A stretch of 39,128 nucleotides of DNA, taken from Phoronis australis. Lineage: Eukaryota; Phoronida; Phoronidae. The number at the start of each line of letters is the position of its first letter. The first letter of the stretch is position 1. The translations under genes and the position numbers were made by a program. Where the stretch lies: the NCBI GenBank assembly GCA_002633005.1, contig NMRA01001142.1:10639-49766 (forward strand). Reading direction: 5' to 3'. The notes beneath the pieces were generated by a model. The model was not told the origin of the DNA. It saw nothing but the letters and a program-made list of their open reading frames with translations, and did no database searches. Shown piece after piece: positions 11,601-20,365 of this stretch.

Positions 11601-14600
11601 AACCTTTCCATTGCTATCTTCAGTTTCGTTTGCCATGCGAGTAACATGCTCACACACCAACACTTGGACTACAAAACAATTGATTTTTTTATCGACTCAC
11701 TTTCTTTGCTGCCTTGAAGTCTAATTCGTCACTTTTAGCACATAGTATGCCCGACAAGTGAAAATGTATTTTGTTTAATTTCTCAACAAAAGTAATGATT
11801 AAGAAAATTCTGGTCCATTGCTTAGATATATGGTTTGTCAGTTGTGTAAATGACATCAAACACCATTCTATACTTTCTAGCAACATTATCAGCCTTTAGA
11901 AAAACGAAGATTTTTTTCTTTTTTCCTTCAGTTGTTGGACCCAGCGTCTACACAGTTCAGTATTCTTACGTAGCCCAGGAGGAAAATGAACTCAGTCTTG
12001 AAGTAGGAGAGAGGCTGAAAGTGATTCTCAAGTATGACAGTGATTGGTGGGTTGGTCATAATGTGACCAATGGGAAGGAAGGATATGTGCCAGCCTCCTA
12101 TTTGATGTTAGATGCTCAGCACGCAGAGAAAGGACAGAGTGTAGTGATAGAGGTATGATTTATGTGTGAACATGCATTTCTTGGGTTAATTTGTGATTTG
12201 GATATTTTGCTTTAAGCTAGAGTGCGTGGATATCACAGGTTCACAGCTAGAGTTACTATTGTGTTGGGACCTGTATGTATTCCAATGCCAAAATTTGAGT
12301 TGCATATTTACGGGTATCAAAGGCACGCAATCCCACTTGAAGTGGTTATAAGCCTGTCAACTTTTGATTTAGACCACTTTGACCACTATAAAAATGATGT
12401 GACGTCTTGTGCTTTACTCTGAGAGAATTTATTTCTAGTTTGCAAGGAACTGGCAGTCTGTTCTTCCTTGAGACCATACTCAGTGCATAAAATGGCGTGT
12501 TGTGGACACAAGAAAACAAATTGTAGAGCCAGGTCTCAACCATTCACAAGTTCCTTTGAAGCTCTGATGTTATCTCTGTATTTGACTAAGGAACAAGTTG
12601 ATACCAATTTCATAACAATGTTTCAAATCAGAAGTTAGTTTTTGTGTTAAAAAGTGGGTTTGTAGCTGTTTTAAACTAATGAAGTGACCACCCTTTGCTA
12701 CTTTATGCCGTGGGTCTGAGCTTGTTATGATGAAAAGTATTGTGGGCTTTGGGTGAGTTTAGGAATATGATGCTCTGAGAATACTAAAAGTGAATTTCAT
12801 AGATACAAAAATTATGTCCTGAAGAACAGGCCATTGAACCACCATTAGAGAAATCATGAATCAAAAGTTATTTGAATAGAAAATTTTCACTTAAATATTT
12901 TGCTCTTAAGTTCCCAAACTGTCATTTTTCTATTTTTCAGAGGTTCATTTCCTTGCTACAAATAATGGGAATTTTACCAAATGAATGTTGTTTTATTACT
13001 CAGTTCTGTGTTGCCCTAACCAAGCTATGATAGACTTAAATTTATAATTTTGTAGAAAACTTTGACAAAATAAAATTTCAGACATATTTTGTGTTGTGGT
13101 GAAGATTTACCATGTATGGGACCAGAAAACTTTTTGTTGATAGCAATAAGGATGATGATAATGATATGAGTGGGTCCGGTTCATTTCCTTCCTGAAAATA
13201 ATGGGGATTTTACCAAATTTGGAACTTAGTTCTATGTTGTATATCCTAACCAAGCTATGATAGACTGAAAGTTATAATTTTGTAAAAAAAACTTCGACAA
13301 TATTTTGTGCTGTAAACTTTCTACTTTCTACTTCAAAATTGATATCTGCTTGTTCTTAACTTACTTGAGAAGTGATTTCCGGATTCTAAACATTAACAGT
13401 AATTGTGATTGCTTGGGAGCTTGCTTGGCGTCAAATTTTCAGTTCTTTTTAAGCCCAAAAATCACCTCTAATTTGAGTAAGGAACAAACTGAGACCAATC
13501 AGTCCCACAGTGGGTAAATAGTCTCAATCAAATTTTACCTTGTCTGATGAACTTGAAGGTGAGTTTTTAGGAGATTTGATTATCATAGTTAGTAGCAGTT
13601 GTTTTGATAGTTATTGACTGATGTGTAATGCTGGTTGGATTGTCACCATCATTTAGCTCATTGCATTAATTTTTCAGGCCCAAAGAAGCCCAGAGCAGGC
13701 AAATGTAACAACTTCCACCAAATCTCGACAATCCGGCTCATATGAACATCTGCAAAATTTGGACTTTCGTGGTAACATGATATAGTGCAATATACAAGCT
13801 GTGTTTGTTGTCGTTTTTGTTTCCAAATATGATTTTCTCAATAATTTTTTTGTTTGGTAGTGATTGAAAAATAGCAGCAGATAGATTTCTAGTAATCAAG
13901 CTACTTCTTGTTGTTAAAGTTGACAAAGTTTGAATTGTATAAAAATTAAAAAATAGATAGTTCTGTAAACCTTCTGTCAACATCTGAGTTTTGGTTATGG
14001 TGACATCTGAACTGAACCATGTCCCCTTTACAGGCTCAAGATATTTCAAGGCTGTGTACTCCTACCAGAGCTCAGAGGATGGGGATCTGTGTTTCTTGGA
14101 AGGTGACATCATTGAAGCACTGGAAGGTGACCCTGAGGCCTGGGTCAAAGGTTACTTGGATCGTACCAAGATGGAGGGGTGGCTGCCTGGGAGTTATCTG
14201 GAACCAGTTGACTCCACACAGGTTTTACTTGACGAATGTCTACAATACATCAGTGTTGGGCTCAAATAATGTGTGTAGCCCAGAACCAACCTGTTTTTTT
14301 ATTTAAAACTTTTTTGGTCATGCAAGGTTGCTTGTTGTGGTGTTTCCAGCTTTTATTTGGATTGCCAATTTTTTCTAATTATAATATTGCTGTTTCTGTG
14401 CAATGATTTTATGTGGTTTTTCTGTGCAACGATTCTTTGGATTTGACCCTGTGTCTGCGCTTTCGTCTACTGGGCTATTTCGGACATGACCAGCAGGTGG
14501 CATAGAAGAGATTCATCATACTAATTACTTCTGCTACAAAATATCAGTGTGCTGATTTTGAATCATATTCGTCATTTTATTTATCTAGGACGATAAAACT

Positions 14601-17600
14601 GAGTATGCCAAACTATACGCACAGTTGAGGACATGTAACAGTGAAGCCACCGAAAACACAGCCACATTCGCTATTGGTAAGATCTCTGATGCCTGCTTTG
14701 CCAACTAGGTCTAATAGCTGACTTCATACCATAATAAATACTACCACAAATCTGGCCTAGATGAAACTAGTTGCAAAATCTGTCATGCAATGCTTTCATG
14801 AATTGAGGGCATGAAATTGAACTCTGCTTGATCAAGTTTAAAATCAAATTTTGTTGCATATGACTGGCTGTACACATCTAAGGATTGTGAAACTGGGGCC
14901 CGTTCCAAGAAACTGACTTAAGTTCATTTTTGACTTAAGTCTGAGATTTGTCTTAACTTCTATACTTTGAAAATTCCACATCCGGTCAGATAGTTAAAAT
15001 TAGGATTGAACTTTTATCAAAAACGTAATTCAAACTTAGGATCTCTTGCTGAAAACAGTCTCGAGACAAATTTAAGTTTTATCTTAAAATTTACTAAAAT
15101 TTAAGATTTGTCTTAGCTAAGTCAGTTTTGTTGGAACGGGCCCCTGGTCTACATTTCTATAAAGCACTTGTTATGCTTGTTTGCATGATTTATGCACAGG
15201 ATTGTGCCGAATTTGGAACACCAGAAGTCCTTTAGTATACTGTACTGTGATGACATTGTTGTGGTGGTTTGTATATATCAGCCATTGTCCCCCACAGAGC
15301 ATGTGGCGTTGTATGACTATGAGATCCAGGAAGAAGGTGACCTCTCATTTAAGTCTGGGGAAATAATTCTCGTTGTGGAAACCCTGGACAATGGCTGGTG
15401 GCTGGGCTGCATTGGTGCTGACAGGCATGGATGGTTTCCTGGAAATCTAGTGGAGGTGAAAATTATGATGACATTTTAAAATGTGACTTGTACACTGCAA
15501 TTGCTGCTTCCAATAACAGAGTAATCTGCTCAGTGTGTGCCTCATAAACTTGTAGAGCATAGGCAGATCCAGGATGGGAGGTCCAGACCCCATTTTCCCT
15601 TGAATTTAGTGATATCAAATCTGGAATTTTCAAATTGTTGACTTGAGTCTCCCTTTTTAAAAAAACCTTGATTCGATCCCCCTTTTAAAAAATCTGGATT
15701 TACCACCACGATATTTGACAATGAAATACTTTCAAGCTGCAATTGCCTGACAATCAGAAGACTACGGCTAGTAGCTTTTACCAATTTAATTGTTTTCAAT
15801 ATTTTGCTTGCTCTTGAGTACCAGCCCTGGGAATTCTAATATCAACTCTTATTTGCCCACATTGACCTGTGCTACAACTGTTATTGTGTGCACCATTGCA
15901 GCTAGTGGACGATATCCCCACAGAGCATGCGCCATCACCATACTTGTCATTGATAGCCAGCAGTGACTCGCAATCTCCTGGAGATAATGGTAAATACGGA
16001 TGAATCACTAAAAAGTCAATTATAGTCCTAGCTCATAGGAAAACCACAAGAAAACTACAGATTTCCTACAATTGTAGCAGGAGTGCTTCCATTGCGGTCT
16101 CTTGAGTGAACGACATTTATAAAAAGAGATCAGTTCTGTCACCTCTGGTCAACTTTAACGTTGCTACAATTCTTGAACCTTTTCTCAAAGTCTACAAAAT
16201 TAATGAATGTCGATCTGTACTACTTTTTCCCAGGGTTTTAATTGTAATTTTAGATTTGAAAAGGTGTGTCTGCTGACAAGTCCTTTACAACTTGTCCTAA
16301 AACAATACAATTTTTGAGTTAAGTTTTGAGTAAAGAGGTTAGAATCTGGACTCTGATCTTAAGTTTTCAGATAGTGTAATAGCTGTTGATATCTTTTATA
16401 CTCAAATCATTTCAATTATTGTCAAGCTTGAAAATATGTTTTCAGATTACATTGAACCCATATCTCTAGAAACCAACACTTCATCCGCACCAGTACCAGT
16501 TGTAACTGAATCAGTTGAACCAGTTGTCCCACGCCCCCTCAGACCAGCACCATCAGTTCCATCCTCTATCTCTCAGCAGCCGAAGACCTCGTCACCATCC
16601 ACTTCAAGTGTGCCTAGTGGGATTGTTGCAAGTGACTCATGTCCTACAGGCAATGCTGGTGGTGACAGCGGAACAAACATTTCTCTTAGGGAGGTCCCAG
16701 TGCCACCTGGGGTTGAAAAACAAACCGATTCGAGTTCCAGCCATGATGAAAGTACTTCAAAAAATCATGGAAAATGTGATATAACTGAAAGATCGCATTC
16801 CAGTGGTCATGATGAACAGAAAAGTAAACGTGGGCAGGTGCCATACTGGAGTGACAATCATAGTAAACCAGAAAAATTCCACCAATTTGAAACAGGTCAT
16901 CAATCTGTGGCTCCTTCTAGTGAAGATCATGTCAGGACTCCACCACCCAGATATCCACCACCTCGCCTGCCTCCTGGTGCTAAATCAGACAAAATACCTG
17001 AGCATACAGTCAATGCAGATAATGCTGACCAGCCTAAACGCAGGTGGTTTAACTTGAGAGATGCAGCTGGAAAATTAATTCAGCGTCTACGAAGCACATC
17101 AGAATTGGAAGCACCCACTAGTCCAGGTGACAGTGGTGGCAGTCCATTGGAATCACCTGCTAGTTCTAGTGTAGTTAAGGAAATATCTGGTCCTGAGCTG
17201 ATGGAAACTACCTTCAGAGTTAGTAACTTAGTGAAGCGAGCGCCCAAAAGGCCAACTTCTCCTCCAAAGAGGCGACTAAATGCTCATTTTGTTACTGTTC
17301 CCAGTTCATCCAATGTGATGAAGGGTGTCAAACGTGCACCTCAGAGACCCCCTCCTCCCAAACGCCCTGCACTTCCATTGAAATCCAATATTAAACCAAA
17401 GCGGCCATCAAAACCCCCAAGCAGGATCCCTCCTAAGAGGCCTTCCTCGCCTCCATCAAGAGCTGTTCCAGCACCACTGGTGATGCACAAACAACATAAT
17501 GACAATTTGGTATTAAAAGGGCTTCAAAATGAAAGAAATGAAAATCAGAAACATGGTCAGCCTCTGATTAAACCACGTCCGCCTTACAAGATGAAAAATC

Positions 17601-19552
17601 CTGAAAAATTGATACCGGCTGGCGACAATGACAAACTGGTAGCTGCACCATTTGGAGTCGCTCTTCGTCATGTTTCTGTGGGTGGAAAAGAGGATACGAG
17701 TAACAAATCACCTGAAGGTGGTGTCATTACCATGGCAACTGAGAGTGACCAGGGCAAGTTGAAATTTAACCAGGTTTTAGATAATGTTCATAATAAGGAA
17801 AAGGAGATCCTGAGAAACAGCGGTGTTACAGTGGCCGAAGATTTTTCCAATCTTAAAGAGCATCCTCTCGTTGGGAAGGTTGCAATTCACACTAACAGTC
17901 ATACTGGCAAGGCAAAACCACCACTTAATGCTAAGCCAGTAATCTCGCCGAAACCTAAGACTATGCCAAAACCAATACCTGCTAGTGAGACCCTCAACTC
18001 ATCAAATACTCCTGAACCCAAGCCAAGACTCGCCACTAATCCTGTGACTGCCCTTCCCCATCCAAAACCAAGAGTGGGTGTACCACGCAAGGTTGTGTTG
18101 CGGAAAGCCATCAGGTCGTATCATTCTGCAGATACTGAGGAGTTGTCATTTGAAGCAGGAAGCTTTATTAAGGATATACGAGAAGTAAGTCTGATACAAT
18201 GAATCACTGATCTTAGTGTCTTCTATGATACAAAACACAAGTTTGGAGTTGGATGCATTGGTTAAATGAGGAAGCTGAGATGCATACTTTTAGACCTTTG
18301 TATGGATAGCACCAAACTTCATATACACAAGGAATTGTGGGATAGCAGTCATCCAAAGCATCATGGCTAGTAGTATGTAAGCAAACAATCTGTAGAAGTC
18401 ATTCTTTGTTTAGTAGTACTTCAAGTGGGCATGAATGTTCAGTTTGTCATAGATGCATGCATAGAGGTATCATCTAAATCAAGTACCAGCTTACCGAGTA
18501 GACATTCACCTTTTTGTGACTTTGTGCATTGGATGACTGGTATCCCACGTTAAATCTGTGCTGTGGGATGCACATTGATTTTTGCTATTTGTAAAAAGGT
18601 TGGTGGTGCTATGAGTGCAGTTTTTATCTTGAGCATGCAGTGAAGCGTAAGAATTAGGTTTACAAAAGTTTTCTAACTTGCAGCTTCTAGATTTCACTTT
18701 GGCATCTCTGCTTATTGTGTTCATCTTGGGATCAAGCTCATCACAGTCTGCACCACTTTAACGTACTTCTTGTTGTAATGATGTCCTTTAAATCTAAATC
18801 ACAACTGAAGCCTTCCAGTTACCCCTGGTTATCCACATTCTCTCAGGCCCAGCTTCTGTTGAGAGTTAGTGACGCATATAATTAGCTTATAAGCCATGCT
18901 TGGAACTAATTTCCAATGAATAGCTCAAACTTTGGGTTTTTGTTGATAATATCATTTGTTCCATTTTTGAAAACTCAAAAACCCACAGTCTAATTTTTAC
19001 CACTGTATTTAGCTTTCATCATTCACACTGCTTTTCATGCCCCAAAAGAAAATGGAAAAGTACAGCCTGGATGCTTTCAAGCAACAGTTATTGCCATACA
19101 TGACCTAAGGAATAGAGTCATTCCTTCAATGACCAGCCCACTAGTGAGAAGGTTAACGTAGATAAAACCAGATGGGCTCACCAGGTGACATCGGAGGAAA
19201 ACAAATGATTTCACCCAATCAATCCTTATGCTTACAGCATGTATATTTGAGTAAAGCTTTGTAGATTCACAAGTGCATCGCCATCATGAGCAATTTTTGT
19301 CTTTGTTTACCTTACCATCAGTGACTTGTAGTTGTCTTGGAATTATGTTCATTTTCTTACAGGTGGACACCTTAATACTCAAGATGACCGAAACTGCTCT
19401 GTAGCACTGTTGTGACTATATCTTTGTTGTGTCTTATCCAGGTTCCGGGGCAGTATGGTTGGCGGTATGGTATGCTGGCTGATGGGACGACAGGGAAGTA
19501 CCAAGAGGAATGTGTGGAATTAGCTGTGCCTGTGAAAAGTGCCATGATCTGA
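7882..19552 (+). CDS. Single-pass membrane protein with mucin-like ectodomain and four cytoplasmic SH3 domains (spliced gene, 5' incomplete)
   Basis: Eleven exons join with agreeing phases: 7882-8650, 9156-9283, 11051-11153, 11932-12152, 13678-13771, 14034-14221, 14589-14676, 15298-15455, 15902-15989, 16446-18184, 19442-19552. Together they give 3,687 nt, or 1,228 codons plus TGA. Order of parts: Ser/Thr/Pro-rich ectodomain (1-256), TM helix (about 264-287), SH3-1 (340-393), SH3-2 (442-495), SH3-3 (533-583), Pro/Arg/Lys-rich region (613-1160), split SH3-4 (1165-1219). SH3 domains bind PxxP peptides, and the protein's own Pro-rich region offers many, so intramolecular binding is possible. Linkers carry YxxL motifs. 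A role as a surface receptor or adhesion scaffold linked to actin or endocytosis is inference. I recognise no orthologue. The signal peptide and start codon are missing upstream. Confidence is high for the cytoplasmic part and lower for the first exon. Confidence 0.8.
9156..9283 (+). CDS. Transmembrane exon
   Basis: Acceptor ttatttcag at 9147-9155 and donor gtcagt after 9283; phase 1 in, phase 0 out. It reads about 24 hydrophobic residues (WVIPTAVVIPLVTLIIFTVA, then GILC) followed by YRKR, a classic single-pass helix with a basic stop-transfer signal. This places the mucin-like part outside and the SH3 domains inside. An alternative donor at 9277 (gttaaa) would shift the frame and is not supported by the next exon. 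Confidence 0.8.
9284..11050. other. Intron with a 94-bp tandem duplication
   Basis: Large intron of the membrane-SH3 gene. ORFs at 9435-9698 and 9770-10174 show no domain and are not supported as exons. A two-copy tandem repeat is at 10125-10310. Confidence 0.6.
10125..10310. repeat. 94-bp tandem duplication in intron
   Basis: Two units starting attcatttagt at 10125 and 10219 share the order gtgtgct-(g/a)ta-actttaatg, ttcataaaat/ttgataaaat and ttttcaat, then catgacttg/catgacatg. Similarity is roughly 80% by eye. Confidence 0.7.
11051..11153 (+). CDS. Linker exon 1 (cytoplasmic)
   Basis: Acceptor cccctcag, donor gtatgt; 103 nt, phase 0 in and phase 1 out. It encodes a basic-then-acidic juxtamembrane linker (RNRRTDSDG ... 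KGFVNSDDLS). It is the first of four linker exons with the same phases and similar lengths (103, 94, 88, 88 nt). Confidence 0.8.
11932..12152 (+). CDS. SH3 domain 1 exon
   Basis: Long polypyrimidine acceptor and gtatga donor; phase 1 in, 0 out. Residues 340-393 form a canonical SH3: TVQYSY (ALYDY position), ENELSLEVGERL (RT loop and diverging turn), SDWWVG with the conserved Trp at 372, and EGYVPASYL with Pro 387 and Tyr 390. All main ligand-binding positions are kept, so this domain should bind PxxP peptides. Confidence 0.9.
12425..12720. repeat. Dispersed repeat copy B (partner near 1235-1540)
   Basis: Shares ordered blocks with the copy near 1235-1540, including the actaaggaacaagttg block and the acaagaaaacaaattg(t)agagc block. 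It lies inside the intron following SH3-1. It is old and patchy, with no coding capacity seen. Confidence 0.5.
12942..13313. repeat. ~140-bp duplicated intronic segment (offset 236 bp)
   Basis: Copies at about 12942-13099 and 13178-13313 share ggttcatttcctt, aataatgg-g-attttaccaaat, ctaaccaagctatgatagac, ttataattttgta and atattttgtg in order. A short tandem duplication within the intron after SH3-1, not coding. Confidence 0.75.
13678..13771 (+). CDS. Linker exon 2 with YEHL motif
   Basis: Acceptor tttttcag, donor gtaaca; 94 nt, phase 0 in, phase 1 out. It encodes a Ser/Thr/Gln-rich linker containing GSYEHLQNLDF. Tyr 429 lies in a YxxL context that could serve as a phosphotyrosine/SH2 site or an AP-2 type sorting signal (inference). 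Confidence 0.85.
14034..14221 (+). CDS. SH3 domain 2 exon
   Basis: Acceptor ctttacag, donor gtttta; phase 1 in, 0 out. Residues 442-495: AVYSY, GDLCFLEGDII, a single Trp at the WW position (AWVKG, Trp 475), GWLPGSYLEP with Pro 490 and Tyr 493. The canonical fold signature is complete. Confidence 0.9.
14589..14676 (+). CDS. Linker exon 3 with paired tyrosine motif
   Basis: Acceptor tttatctag, donor gtaaga; 88 nt, phase 0 in, phase 1 out. It contains TEYAKLYAQL: two overlapping YxxL motifs (Tyr 507 and Tyr 511), the first resembling an ITSM/ITIM-like TxYxxL. It sits between SH3-2 and SH3-3. Confidence 0.85.
14896..15143. mobile_element. MITE with ~29-bp inverted ends in intron
   Basis: A 248-bp element starting GGGCCCGTTCCAAGAAACTG and ending with the near-inverse, CAGTTTTGTTGGAACGGGCCC. 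Each side is flanked by CTG (14893-14895 and 15144-15146), consistent with a 3-bp target duplication. The interior is AT-rich with repeated (a)cttaag/ttaagtc motifs and no ORF. It lies in the intron between linker exon 3 and SH3-3. Confidence 0.85.
15298..15455 (+). CDS. SH3 domain 3 exon
   Basis: Acceptor tgtcccccacag, donor gtgaaa; phase 1 in, 0 out. Residues 533-583 are the most canonical SH3 here: ALYDY (534-538), EGDLSFKSGEII, NGWWLG (Trp 564), GWFPGNLVE (Pro 578). All ligand-pocket residues are present. Confidence 0.93.
15902..15989 (+). CDS. Linker exon 4 with YLSL motif
   Basis: Acceptor ccattgcag, donor gtaaat; 88 nt, phase 0 in and 1 out, the same length and phases as linker 3. It encodes an acidic/Ser-rich linker with SPYLSL (Tyr 597), again a YxxL. 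Confidence 0.8.
16446..18184 (+). CDS. Large proline-rich exon plus first half of SH3-4
   Basis: Acceptor gttttcag, donor gtaagt; 1,739 nt, phase 1 in, phase 0 out. It opens with DYIEP (Tyr 614), followed by Ser/Pro/Thr-rich sequence. Clusters of basic-proline SH3 ligand motifs lie near residues 777 (PPPRYPPPRLPP), 876 (KRAPKRPTSPPKRR), 908 (RAPQRPPPPKRPALP) and 932 (RPSKPPSRIPPKRP), fitting class I/II [RK]xxPxxP and PxxPx[RK]. A short amphipathic basic stretch lies near residue 810 (RRWFNLRDAAGKLIQRLR). The end (about 1162-1192) is the first half of the last SH3 (KAIRSY ... ELSFEAGSFIKDIRE), completed by the next exon. Confidence 0.9.
18185..19441. other. Last intron; nothing recognised
   Basis: No ORF, domain or repeat with a partner was seen. 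It splits the fourth SH3 domain in phase 0 after FIKDIRE. Confidence 0.6.
19442..19552 (+). CDS. Last exon: second half of degenerate SH3-4 and stop
   Basis: Acceptor tgtcttatccag, phase 0, TGA at 19550-19552. It reads VPGQYGWRYG ... GTTGKYQEECVEL then a short tail ending SAMI. It completes the SH3 begun in the previous exon but departs from consensus. The first ALYDY aromatic is Arg (AIRSY), and the PxNY motif is replaced by EECV, so the conserved pocket Pro and Tyr are gone. The fold may persist with altered or no PxxP binding. Confidence 0.85.
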   Translation, partial: VPGQYGWRYGMLADGTTGKYQEECVELAVPVKSAMI

Positions 19553-20365
19553 CGTGCTTGATGCAACCGGCATCTTATCCCGAATGGCAACAAGAATGTG
19601 ATAGTGAACACTTAAATAATTATACACAACATAATACACACAAATATTTTGGTTTGAAGATGAATCATCTTCAGTACTGAAAGACAATCATAGGAGACAC
19701 GGATATTAGAGTGTACACAGTTAACAACAGTCATGTCAATCAGACTACAGCTCTGGCCTCAGACTCCTGCCATACAGTGATTTACGTGGATTTTCCTTTT
19801 TATCTCTCTCTTCCTTATCTCTCTCTTCCTTATCTGTTGTTGGTCTTATAGACTTCTAATATCTGGTGTTTGTTATGACTCTGCCTGTCAGCACTTATCA
19901 TGGTTTACATTCTAACCAAACCGTTCATCATCACCTTCCTGATGGGTGTGGCTGTTTGAATAGTGTTTAACTGAATGCAATATAAAATAAAGCATGTGCG
20001 TTAACATTTTCTGATACTGTATTTTAGAAATCTCAAAATTGGTCGAAGACAGGGCATTCTTGTTCTCTGTTGACAGTTTAAGAGACATTATTAGCGAGAA
20101 AAGTGATTTTCTGAGATCAGCCTTGGCATGGAATGGAACTTGCAATCACAGCTTTTGCAGTCTTGTACTCTGCTGACAGAGCTAAACCCCACACTATAAA
20201 TGACAGAGTATTTTAAGTGTAGTCGATTGGCCATCATTTCAGCGAATGTCTGGCAGACAACACCAAGAATTTGCAATTTGTAATGTAATCACAAAAACAA
20301 AATATTTTATTACATAGCTCTGATCTATACTAATAACTTCAAGAATAATAAAAGAAGTCTATCCC
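19553..20365 (+). other. 3' UTR with candidate polyadenylation signals
   Basis: After the stop, AATAAA occurs at 19986-19991 and 20347-20352. Either could end the transcript. A short ttatctctctcttcc duplication lies near 19800-19835. Confidence 0.5.

Noticed and set aside
16515-17057. Overlapping plus ORFs in other frames of the Pro-rich exon, and a minus ORF at 17899-18111
   Set aside because: Shadows of the 1,739-nt coding exon.
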